Part shown: positions 46,472 to 55,677 of the stretch, piece by piece
Numbering within the stretch: position 1 is the first letter of the stretch
Layout: the number at the start of each line of letters is the position of its first letter
NCBI RefSeq assembly: GCF_001586215.1
Contig: NZ_CP014634.1
Coordinates: 2,356,001-2,420,000, forward strand
Length of the DNA stretch: 64,000 nt
From: Corynebacterium simulans
GTDB taxonomy: Bacteria > Actinomycetota > Actinomycetes > Mycobacteriales > Mycobacteriaceae
Direction of reading: 5' to 3'
The notes under the pieces: generated by a model
Database searches by the model: none
The model's input: only the letters and a program-made list of their open reading frames with translations
Told to the model about the DNA's origin: nothing
Position numbers and translations under genes: made by a program

Positions 46472-47113
46472 GTGTTGACCAGCTATGAACGGCCCGTTCC
46501 GGGCGAGATTGAAAATGAGTTCGAGATTAAGCGCTCGCGCTTTATCACGCTCGTGGATCGAGTGACCTGTGAGAGTGAGGCGCGTGGGTTTATCGACGCC
46601 GCGCGCGAACGCTTCCCTGATGCCCGCCACCATTGCTCGGCGTATATCTACCACGTTGATGAAGCCAACCCAGTGGAGCGCTCCTCAGACGACGGCGAGC
46701 CTTCCGGCACAGCCGGAAAACCCATGCTTGACGTGCTGAAAGGCTCGGGAATGCTGGATATCTGTGCCGTCGTCGTGCGCTACTTCGGTGGCGTGAAGTT
46801 GGGCGCGGGCGGGCTCGTTCATGCTTATGGCGGTTCGGTCAGCGAGGCGCTCGAATTGGTCGAGCGCAGCACGCGGGCGCTGCGGGAGCTATATACCGCC
46901 GAATTCAGCCATGCCCAGGCCGGCCGCGTGGAAGCGGAGCTGCGCAATCGTGGTTATGAGATTACTGATACCGCATATGGTGCGGCGGTGACCTTTACTC
47001 TGGCTATCGAGCCCGGCGGCAGGGAAGACTTGGATGCCACGCTCGCCGCACTTTCCCAGGGCGAGGTGGAATCTAGCGAAGCCGGCACCGCCTGGGTGGA
47101 GCTTGGCGCCTAG
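46472..47113 (+). CDS. YigZ/IMPACT family protein
   Basis: A 213-residue protein of the UPF0029 (YigZ/IMPACT) family. The N-terminal domain contains the conserved KRSRFITLVDRVTCESEARGFID, HHCSAYIYHVDE, SDDGEPSGTAGKPMLDVL and VVRYFGGVKLGAGGLVHAYG patterns. The C-terminal half is the DUF1949 domain. Members bind nucleic acid and, in eukaryotes, control translation, but bacterial roles are uncertain. The start is GTG 46472 (TAGACT ends 8 nt upstream, a possible leaderless promoter) or the adjacent TTG 46475. Confidence 0.87.
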   Translation: MLTSYERPVPGEIENEFEIKRSRFITLVDRVTCESEARGFIDAARERFPDARHHCSAYIYHVDEANPVERSSDDGEPSGTAGKPMLDVLKGSGMLDICAVVVRYFGGVKLGAGGLVHAYGGSVSEALELVERSTRALRELYTAEFSHAQAGRVEAELRNRGYEITDTAYGAAVTFTLAIEPGGREDLDATLAALSQGEVESSEAGTAWVELGA

Positions 47114-47138
47114 GGGCGAGGGAAAGTCGGCGCTGCGC

Positions 47139-47144
47139 TAGAAT
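47139..47144 (+). promoter_or_regulatory. -10 box TAGAAT of a leaderless small gene
   Basis: TAGAAT ends 7 nt before ATG 47152. This box contains the start of another in-frame ATG (47143), which makes ATG 47152 the more likely start. Confidence 0.55.
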
Positions 47145-47151
47145 GGCCGCC

Positions 47152-47388
47152 ATGACTATGCAACGACGCCCCAACAATCCGATCGAGCTGAAGAAGCAGC
47201 AGGTTCGTAAGTACTCCCGGAACGGAGTAGTTAGCGTGGTCGGCGGCGTTGCTGGTGGCGTGCTGCTTGGGTGGGCCTTGTCTGGTTTCTGGGTCTTTAT
47301 GACCTTGGGCCTTATCGTCGCCGTGGTTGGCGGTGCCTATAACTGGCGCAAGGTGCAAAAGATCGTCAACGAAAACCACAATTACTAG
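47152..47388 (+). CDS. Small two-helix membrane protein
   Basis: A 78-residue protein with a basic N-terminal segment (about 25 residues) and two transmembrane helices (about 27-45 and 48-65) rich in Gly and Val, followed by NWRKVQKIVNENHNY. I do not recognise a named family. ATG 47152 is preferred because TAGAAT ends 7 nt upstream. The S4 gene follows 14 bp later, so the two are probably co-transcribed. Confidence 0.65.
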   Translation: MTMQRRPNNPIELKKQQVRKYSRNGVVSVVGGVAGGVLLGWALSGFWVFMTLGLIVAVVGGAYNWRKVQKIVNENHNY

Positions 47389-47402
47389 ACCCGAAGGCTT
47401 AG

Positions 47403-47789
47403 ATGCCGATCCAACCTGACTCAAAACCCGTCCGTATCGACGCCTGGGTGTGGTCTGTGCGCATGGCAAAGACGCGCTCGGAGGCTGCTGAGGCGGTGAA
47501 GGCGGGGCACGTAAAGCTCAACGGCAATGCGGTAAAGCCTGCCCAGCAGGTGGTTCCGGGAGATCGCGTACGTATCTGGCGCAATCACCACGAGCATGAC
47601 TTGGAAGTCCTAGCCACCGTGGCAAAGCGCGTCGGAGCGCCGGTGGCTCGTGCGTGTTACATCGACCATGCGCCGCCGCCACCGCCGAAGGAGTTCATGC
47701 CTTCGGTTCCAGTCCGCGAGCGCGGCGCGGGCAGGCCTACCAAGAAGGAACGCCGCCAGATGGAAAAGTTCCGCGGCGGCTTCCGCTAG
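47403..47789 (+). CDS. S4 domain RNA-binding protein (Hsp15-like)
   Basis: A 128-residue cytosolic protein with an S4 domain (about 9-70), seen as RIDAWVWSVRMAKTRSEAAEAVKAGHVKLNG followed by the usual turn and VVPGDRVRIW. The tail is basic and proline-rich (PPPPPKEF, then RPTKKERRQMEKFRGGFR). The closest known type is Hsp15/RlbA, which binds stalled 50S subunits carrying peptidyl-tRNA. CCGAAGGCTTAG precedes the ATG. It overlaps the alarmone synthetase gene by 4 bp on the opposite strand. Confidence 0.85.
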   Translation: MPIQPDSKPVRIDAWVWSVRMAKTRSEAAEAVKAGHVKLNGNAVKPAQQVVPGDRVRIWRNHHEHDLEVLATVAKRVGAPVARACYIDHAPPPPPKEFMPSVPVRERGAGRPTKKERRQMEKFRGGFR

Positions 47790-48811
47790 TTATTGGCCTC
47801 TTTTTTCTCCGTCTTTGAGGAGTGCGCGCGGTAATTCTGCAGCGCTTTGTAGCGGCCATTGAGGCGGCGCTTGCGGTCTTTGCGGTCTCCTGCAAGGGCA
47901 GTGGCCTCCACGTGCTGCTTGCCAAATTTATTAAGCAGCAGGTCGTCGATGAGGCGCACCTGGCCGGGGCGGAAGCGGTAGTTGATGGCGTCGTGTACGA
48001 AGGCGATGTCACCTGCATTCAGCAGCGACTTCAATTGGCTCATTGTGGTCACACCGTTGAGCTCCAAAATCTCTGCTAGGAAGCGGTAGTGCTCCGAACG
48101 CGAGCGCGGGAAGCGCCCGCCCATCAACACAGCCAAGACACCGGGCAGGGTCTCGGCGGAAAGCTCTACGTCTTCGCTGGTATCCGTGGAAGGATCTTTC
48201 AGCGCAGCAATCTGATCGAATTGCTGGTCCGCCAGCTCGATAAGCCCGGCGGCCAAGGTAAAGAGGCGGTCAACCTGCGCGGAAGGAGCCGCAGTGCCTT
48301 GCTTATAGCGGATATCGTGCTCGAACTCTGCCCACGCATGCTGCAGCGCGGTGCGTATTTGTACCTCAAAGGTCCAGCCTTCGTACTCTGCGAGCTCTTC
48401 AATCGCGTTGGTCACGCGCAGCACTAAATGGTGGGAGCCGTAGCCAAAACCGCCGGAAATGCGGGTCTCTGCGGCCTTATCCACCGAGCGCACCACCGCA
48501 AAGGAATCGCCCAAGACCTCGAGCGCCTGGGGGATAGCGGTGGAGTGGAAGACCGTAATGCGCACGCCGAGAACGTCGTGGATGTCTTCCCAGGGTCTGG
48601 GGTAATAAAGCTCGCCGTTTGCGTGGCGCTTTTTGGCCTTGGCTTTTAGCGATGGCCAGCGCTTGACGCGGGCGGAGGCGCGGTCGAAGATAACGCCGGC
48701 GTCGTTAAGCAGGTCCTCGATGGCCTCGTTGAAGTCTGCTTCTGCTCGTGGATGCCGGCGAACCCACTCGTGATACTGGTTGCTCAACCGAGAGATGGCG
48801 GACTCCTTCAC
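47786..48811 (-). CDS. RelA/SpoT domain small alarmone synthetase
   Basis: A 341-residue protein with a ppGpp-synthetase-type domain but no hydrolase or TGS/ACT domains. Visible motifs include the substrate-binding ARVKRWPSLKAKAKKR stretch near residue 45, DIHDVLGVRITVF near 77, FGYGSHHLVLR near 122 (in place of the usual Y-R-S-I-H), and VQIRTALQHAWAEFEHDIRYK near 150. The last supplies the catalytic E-x-Q and the W-x-E-x-x-H-D box. A helical C-terminal region of about 150 residues follows. C. glutamicum has an extra synthetase called RelS; this is probably its counterpart, inferred from size and position. GTG 48811 follows AGGAGGTCGGTGCGG. Confidence 0.83.
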   Translation of the reverse strand: MKESAISRLSNQYHEWVRRHPRAEADFNEAIEDLLNDAGVIFDRASARVKRWPSLKAKAKKRHANGELYYPRPWEDIHDVLGVRITVFHSTAIPQALEVLGDSFAVVRSVDKAAETRISGGFGYGSHHLVLRVTNAIEELAEYEGWTFEVQIRTALQHAWAEFEHDIRYKQGTAAPSAQVDRLFTLAAGLIELADQQFDQIAALKDPSTDTSEDVELSAETLPGVLAVLMGGRFPRSRSEHYRFLAEILELNGVTTMSQLKSLLNAGDIAFVHDAINYRFRPGQVRLIDDLLLNKFGKQHVEATALAGDRKDRKRRLNGRYKALQNYRAHSSKTEKKEANN

Positions 48812-48857
48812 CCCGCACCGACCTCCTGACTTTTTGCTTAAGCATGCGTTTATTCCC

Positions 48858-49523
48858 CTAAGCTTCTAGAGGAAATCCGTTAGCCCATAATAGTGGTTCG
48901 GGCGCAAGAACCGCACCGCGCAGGCGCCTTTGCTCGTTTAAGCGCCGTGACCAGTGCCGGACGCGCTTTAGCGGCGAGTCATGCAAGGCCACCACCGTGG
49001 CGGGATCCGGAACCAGGTAGTACAACGTCTGCCGAGCTGTTGCATGGGTTAAGCGGCGCAGGTGCGAGTCCATGATGCTGAAAGTCTGCGGATGCGCCAA
49101 CCACGCACTAGCCTCGGCGCCGCGGGCCTGGATTTGAATGCCTTCCTCGCAGCCCGGCAGAATCTCCGCCGCGCAACGGGTGCGAAAGCGCAGTCCTTGG
49201 GCAGTAAGAGCGCGCCTTTGCAGGTTCGCTGCCGCCAAGTCCCACGCTTGGCGGGTGCTCAAGCCGAAACCGCTGATAGTGCGATGCGAAACAAAAGCCC
49301 GCGGAGCGTGTGCGGAGGTGTCTGCGAACTCGTCGCGCTGAAGGAATAGCACCGAAAGCTGGCGGGAGAGCTGCACTCCAGCGGGAGTATCGCCAAAGCC
49401 CTGGTCCGTCAAGGTAGCGCCCGAAAAGTCCTTCCGGCGCGCTAGGGCCGGCAGCAACCCCGCTAGGGCGATGGCCTCGAAATCTAGCGACTCAAACTTT
49501 TCCGGCGCAATGGCAGTGGTCAT
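48858..49523 (-). CDS. Orphan protein of unknown function
   Basis: A 221-residue cytosolic protein that I do not recognise. It has no signal peptide or membrane helix, is rich in Ala, Leu and Arg, and contains several hydrophobic-helix patterns; TRQAWDLAAANLQRRALTAQ and SIMDSHLRRLTHATARQ are split by short strands. Similar sequences in actinobacteria seem to follow a nuclease or alarmone gene. The ribosome site GGGGAGGAC lies about 10 nt before ATG 49523. It sits between the DnaQ-BRCT exonuclease and the alarmone synthetase on the same strand, with gaps of 93 and 46 bp. Confidence 0.55.
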   Translation of the reverse strand: MTTAIAPEKFESLDFEAIALAGLLPALARRKDFSGATLTDQGFGDTPAGVQLSRQLSVLFLQRDEFADTSAHAPRAFVSHRTISGFGLSTRQAWDLAAANLQRRALTAQGLRFRTRCAAEILPGCEEGIQIQARGAEASAWLAHPQTFSIMDSHLRRLTHATARQTLYYLVPDPATVVALHDSPLKRVRHWSRRLNEQRRLRGAVLAPEPLLWANGFPLEA

Positions 49524-49616
49524 GGCGTGTGTCCTCCCCGCAGAACGAATATTTCACTTTCTGCACTAATTGGACTGCCATTTCCCGCCATCGGTTCCCA
49601 ACGGAGTAGGAGAGTT

Positions 49617-50978
49617 TTAAAAAGGCGGCTGCTCGTTGAGCTGGAGTTCTTCCAGCAGCTTCGACGCCGGCCACAATGCGATGTCCTGGCCTTTTTCGAT
49701 GAGCTCTTCGGCGCGCTTTTCCTTCGAGGTCTTCGTCGCCCACTCGCCGAGGACCAGAATGGTGGTCTTTTTGGTGACGTTCTTGCCAATCTTGCCGCCG
49801 CGCTCAGCGATGCCCTTCCAGAGCAGACCTTTATCGAAAGGCTCAAAGTCACCGGTCAGAGTTACGTTTTGGCCAAAGAGCGCGCCTTCCGGATCCGCAT
49901 CGAGGTTCGGGTCCGGAATGGTATCCGGTGTGGCTACCGACTGCCACGGAGCGGGTCCGCGGCCGGACTTCTTTTCCTTTCCGCCGGCCTTTGCGTCGGT
50001 CTTAGTACCCGACTTACGGGTCTTGTCGCGGAAGTCCGTGCCAGCGCCAAGGTCGGCCGCAGAGGTAGGCGCGGTATGCGCGCGCAGTACCGGCAGAATT
50101 GCCTCTTTATCCAACTTGCCGAGGCTAAATTCGCGGGAACGGAAGAGCTCACCCACCGAGCCCACGTGTCCAAAGCGCCGCGCAAGGTCCGCGACGATGA
50201 CGCCGGCTGCGCGGGCGTCGGCAGTTGCCTCGTGGTGTTGGAAGTCATCGGCGCCACAGAATGCAGCCACCGTGGGCAGCTTGTGGTTGACCACATCGAT
50301 AACGCCGGCAGAAGAGGCATCGCGAGCCAGTGCTAGCGAACATGCCAAGGTGATCTCCGGAATCGAACCGCCAGCCTTCAGCAGGCCCTGGCGCAAAGCG
50401 GTGGAATCAAACTGCGCATTGTGCGCGACCAAAACATCGCCGTCCATGAACTCAAAAAGTTCCGCCGCGGCCTCTGCAAAAGGCTGGGCACCCTCGACGT
50501 CGGCAGGCTTAATGCCGTGAATCGAGATGTTGATATCGGCGAACTTCTCAAGGCCCGGCGGGGGAGTACACAGCCAAGTGCGGGATTCTGTTTCCTGCCC
50601 ATCGCGGAAACGCACCGCACCAATCTGGCACACCGAACCCCAATCGTCGTTGGCGGTTTCCACATCAACGGCGGTGAAGTTCAGCCCGCTGACCGAGGTC
50701 TCCTCCGCCGGCGCCTCACCGCGCAGTGCAGCCTCGACCGCACGCGCGAAAGCCGCCGCGTCCTGATTGGGGGCAAAGGCAATGCGCTTGCCGACGCCGC
50801 CTAATTCCACGTATCCAAAGCCCGCCGCGGTGGGGGCGCAGACGGTGACATCGGTGACGTCGCTTAGCGCAACCTGCTCCTGTTTAGCCTTGCCCAGGCA
50901 AGCAGAAAGCAAAGAAGCTTGGAAAATAAGCTCCTTATTCGTGACATCGATGCGGGTGGCGTGGGCGTGAAAAGACAC
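49617..50978 (-). CDS. DnaQ-like 3'-5' exonuclease with BRCT domain
   Basis: A 453-residue protein with three parts. The N-terminal segment (about 1-95) looks PH-like. The DEDDh exonuclease domain (about 100-265) has Exo I FTAVDVETAN (D and E), Exo II LVAHNAQFD and Exo III HEATADARAAG with the final acidic residue. After a Lys/Gly-rich linker (about 310-355) a BRCT domain follows (about 365-450, LTGDFEPFDKGLLWKGIAERGGKI split by the core Gly-Gly). Such proteins are predicted to be proofreading or repair exonucleases in actinobacteria. GTG 50978 follows GGAAAGGTAGTTC. Confidence 0.85.
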   Translation of the reverse strand: MSFHAHATRIDVTNKELIFQASLLSACLGKAKQEQVALSDVTDVTVCAPTAAGFGYVELGGVGKRIAFAPNQDAAAFARAVEAALRGEAPAEETSVSGLNFTAVDVETANDDWGSVCQIGAVRFRDGQETESRTWLCTPPPGLEKFADINISIHGIKPADVEGAQPFAEAAAELFEFMDGDVLVAHNAQFDSTALRQGLLKAGGSIPEITLACSLALARDASSAGVIDVVNHKLPTVAAFCGADDFQHHEATADARAAGVIVADLARRFGHVGSVGELFRSREFSLGKLDKEAILPVLRAHTAPTSAADLGAGTDFRDKTRKSGTKTDAKAGGKEKKSGRGPAPWQSVATPDTIPDPNLDADPEGALFGQNVTLTGDFEPFDKGLLWKGIAERGGKIGKNVTKKTTILVLGEWATKTSKEKRAEELIEKGQDIALWPASKLLEELQLNEQPPF

Positions 50979-51013
50979 GAACTACCTTTCCGGGAAAATC
51001 GGAGGAAAATTTC

Positions 51014-53185
<2,172 letters not shown>

Positions 53186-53192
53186 GCCCTAG

Positions 53193-53198
53193 AGCATA
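53193..53198 (-). promoter_or_regulatory. -10 box TATGCT of a leaderless glgX promoter
   Basis: On the minus strand TATGCT ends 7 nt before ATG 53185. It sits immediately after the TetR stop codon. Confidence 0.5.
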
Positions 53199-53199
53199 A

Positions 53200-53778
53200 T
53201 TAATTTTCCGTGCCCGCGAGCGGGTTGCGCAGGCCGTTTACGATGATCTCGACGCCGCGGTGGATATCTGGGCGGTGGTCTACGGGGGATTTATCCGCGG
53301 CGTCTGCAGAGGCTGTGGCCTTAGCTGACTCTGCCAACTGCTGGCGCGATTGTTCCATCTGGGTAGCGCCCAAGACTAGGTGCGCGATGGCTAGCGACGC
53401 CGCCTGAACCTCGGCTTCCAAGGCGCAGTGGCCTTCGACTGACTTAAATGAGGCGGCGATCTTTTCGGTGAGTACTTCCCAAGTCCCGGAATCAGGGTAG
53501 GCGAGGCCCGCGCTGGCAACCTCTGCGCCATCGCGCCAGCTGAGTAGGGCAGAGTGCAGGCTCTTTGCGACGTTTAGCGGGCTCGTGCCGGAAACAGGCG
53601 CCAGGATTTTCTCGGCCATGGCGGCGATGAGCGCTTGCTTGTTGGCGACGTGCCAGTACAGCGCGCCGGGCGCTACGCCGAGTGCGGTGGAGACTCTGCG
53701 CATCGTAACGTCCGCGAGCCCGTAGGAATTTAAGAGCTCGAGGGCAGTCGAAAGAATACGGTCTCGGTCTAATTGCAC
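53200..53778 (-). CDS. TetR family regulator
   Basis: A 192-residue repressor-type protein. The N-terminal TetR helix-turn-helix is clear (RILSTALELLNSYGLADVTMRRV, then GALYWHVANKQALIAAMAE, about 6-50), and the remainder is the ligand-binding helical domain. GTG 53778 is probably leaderless (TAAGAT ends 6 nt upstream). It lies directly upstream of glgX; whether it controls glgX or the genes across the 308-bp gap cannot be told. ACATTT-N6-AAATGT at 53868-53885 is a candidate operator. Confidence 0.85.
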   Translation of the reverse strand: MQLDRDRILSTALELLNSYGLADVTMRRVSTALGVAPGALYWHVANKQALIAAMAEKILAPVSGTSPLNVAKSLHSALLSWRDGAEVASAGLAYPDSGTWEVLTEKIAASFKSVEGHCALEAEVQAASLAIAHLVLGATQMEQSRQQLAESAKATASADAADKSPVDHRPDIHRGVEIIVNGLRNPLAGTEN

Positions 53779-54086
53779 GCTGTTATCTTACCCGTCCGGC
53801 TGTCGGTGCATCCGTGCGGCACGGCAGGTGTATAAGGCCTGTGCGCCGAATAGTGGTGACTGGCTTAACATTTGCCAGTAAATGTGTAAGAAAAGGCCTA
53901 AGTTCACAGGCTTCTTTGAGGGATCCGACATGTATTCCGCACCTTCGACTTGTTAGGATGAGGCGGAAAGAAAACTGGCTCAGGCTGTTTCGCTCGCGCT
54001 GAATCGGCGACCATTCGGAACCGATTTACAGCGACCTACATTTAGCCTTGACGCCAGCCATCGTAAATATTTCAGGAGCCTAACCC
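53779..54086. promoter_or_regulatory. Divergent intergenic region with candidate operator
   Basis: This 308-bp region carries the TetR promoter (TAAGAT at 53785-53790, minus strand) and that of the lipoprotein gene to the right. The inverted repeat ACATTT (53868-53873) and AAATGT (53880-53885) with flanking CTTA/TAAG is a plausible TetR-family operator. No small gene or RNA is apparent. Confidence 0.45.
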
Positions 54087-54845
54087 TTGTCTTTTCTAAC
54101 CCCTGCGAAGAAGTCCCTCGTTGCTGTAGCCATGGTTCTGCCGATGACCCTCGTTGCCTGCGGTAACGACGAAGAAGCCAACAACGCTCAGGGTGGCGAC
54201 AAGACCACCGCCACGAAGACCACGCAGGCTTCCAAGGATGCGGACAAGTCTGCTGCTCCGAGCAAGGAAAAGAAGTCCGAGGACAAGGACGCAAACAAGG
54301 ATAAGAAGGACGGCAAGGACGCAGAGAAGAAGGGAGGCGCAGACAAGGACTCCAACGCAGCCGCTGCGGAGGAGACCCTGGCTAACCCATTCGAGGGTGG
54401 CGCCAACCCGCTTGAGAACGCCGCGCCGGTCGCTCCGGTTGAGGGCGCTCCGGCAGAGCAGGGAGATGTCGACGGCATCAATCAGCTGGTCCGTGGCCTC
54501 TACGAGACCAAGACCATGCGCCAGTTCTTCAAGTACATGCCGGATCACACCTGCTCCGCAGTGCTGAACGCGCAGGGCTCTGAGGTTGCCAACATGGACT
54601 ACAACCAGATCCCGGATGTTCCGATGAACGAGCTGAAGAACATGCTCGCAGCTTCCGGCCAGGACACCTCCCAGCTGGATGGCTTCGACTGGAACGCAAT
54701 TGGCGTTGAGTCCATCAACGACGTTGTTGTCAACGGTGACGATGCTTCCGCAACCGTCAACGTCAACACCAACGAAGGTCTGGATAGCTCCACCATGCGT
54801 TTCCGCCGCGAGAACGGCAACTGGACCTTCTGTGGCGAGGTCTAA
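54087..54845 (+). CDS. Lipoprotein with charged linker
   Basis: A 252-residue exported lipoprotein starting at TTG 54087 (AGGAG lies 10 nt upstream). The signal peptide ends in a lipobox LVAC (Cys near residue 25). A 70-residue Lys/Asp/Glu-rich linker, then a Pro/Ala segment, leads to a small globular domain (about 130-252) with two cysteines (HTCSAV and FCGEV) and a W-T-F-C end resembling the Mtb12/DUF4878-like fold. The function is unknown. The gene is monocistronic with its own terminator. Confidence 0.72.
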   Translation: MSFLTPAKKSLVAVAMVLPMTLVACGNDEEANNAQGGDKTTATKTTQASKDADKSAAPSKEKKSEDKDANKDKKDGKDAEKKGGADKDSNAAAAEETLANPFEGGANPLENAAPVAPVEGAPAEQGDVDGINQLVRGLYETKTMRQFFKYMPDHTCSAVLNAQGSEVANMDYNQIPDVPMNELKNMLAASGQDTSQLDGFDWNAIGVESINDVVVNGDDASATVNVNTNEGLDSSTMRFRRENGNWTFCGEV

Positions 54846-54890
54846 ACTCTCCGCGGAGAAAATAGCGTCAAACAAGGCGCTGTAATTTAT

Positions 54891-54928
54891 AAGGAGGGAG
54901 TGCTTTGGCACTTCCTCCTTTTCGTTTT
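54891..54928 (+). terminator. Rho-independent terminator after lipoprotein gene
   Basis: AAGGAGGGAGTG (54891-54902) pairs with CACTTCCTCCTT (54909-54920) with one G-T wobble around a 6-nt loop, followed by TTCGTTTTAG. It is 45 bp after the stop. Confidence 0.85.
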
Positions 54929-54957
54929 AGTTCTTTCGAGTCAGGCCTTATAAAGAA

Positions 54958-55449
54958 ATGGTGTCCAAGTCCAAGTTTCGTATTCCTCGCTCCATCGGGT
55001 TCGGTGCGGGGCTGCTTGCCCTAGTCCTTGTTGTCTATTCGGTAGTGGGGGCGGTGTGGGGGATGTGGCGCCCGACTCTTACCGGCCGTGAAGTAGAAGA
55101 CGGCGGCTATGCCATCGAAAATGTTGCTGACGTGCAATTTTCTTCCTTCATTGTATTCGCTGTCCTGGTGGGTTTCTTGGGGCTTTGCTTCGGGCTGTTT
55201 TCTTATATGCGCGGCGCGGCGTTCCGCGGCGTCGGGCAATTGCTGTGGTGTGGGGTGGCCTGCCTGGCAGGTGCGGCGGCTTTCTATGTGGTTGGCGGGG
55301 TAACGGCGCATTCCGCGCCGGCGGATCCGGGGCAGGTGGTCCAGTTTGTGCCAAAGTTTGCCCCGGGGATCGCGTGGGTGGTTTCGCCGTTTATGGCGAT
55401 GTTTGCTTATTGGTCGGCGGCCTTCGTGGATGTGCCGGGCGTAGATTAG
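54958..55449 (+). CDS. Four-helix membrane protein of unknown function
   Basis: A 163-residue integral membrane protein with four transmembrane helices (about 12-35, 62-82, 88-112 and 133-155) and an extracytoplasmic loop after the first helix. I do not recognise a family. The start is ATG 54958 or the adjacent GTG 54961; TATAAA at 54949-54954 would suit a leaderless start at 54961. It lies before the molybdopterin oxidoreductase gene, but 228 bp separate them. Confidence 0.65.
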   Translation: MVSKSKFRIPRSIGFGAGLLALVLVVYSVVGAVWGMWRPTLTGREVEDGGYAIENVADVQFSSFIVFAVLVGFLGLCFGLFSYMRGAAFRGVGQLLWCGVACLAGAAAFYVVGGVTAHSAPADPGQVVQFVPKFAPGIAWVVSPFMAMFAYWSAAFVDVPGVD

Positions 55450-55677
55450 AGGCCGAGGATGCGGGGCTCGGGGGTATACATTATGTGTAATTTGCTGGAC
55501 GTGTGGCGGGAATCATGCTGTGGAGTAAACCAGCATTGTTCCAGCTATGCGGGTCGATTTTGTCCAAAAGCTAAATAAGCACGGAAAAACCATTGGTATT
55601 TCGGGGTGGGTGCGACACAATGAAAAATAAGTCACACTAGTGAAAAGTTGTATCTCTCACCACCGAGGAATTTTCCC

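Noticed and set aside
53900..54086. TTGACG at 54048 as the promoter -35 of the lipoprotein gene
   Set aside because: The nearest AT-rich hexamer is about 10 bp downstream, too close to form a normal promoter.
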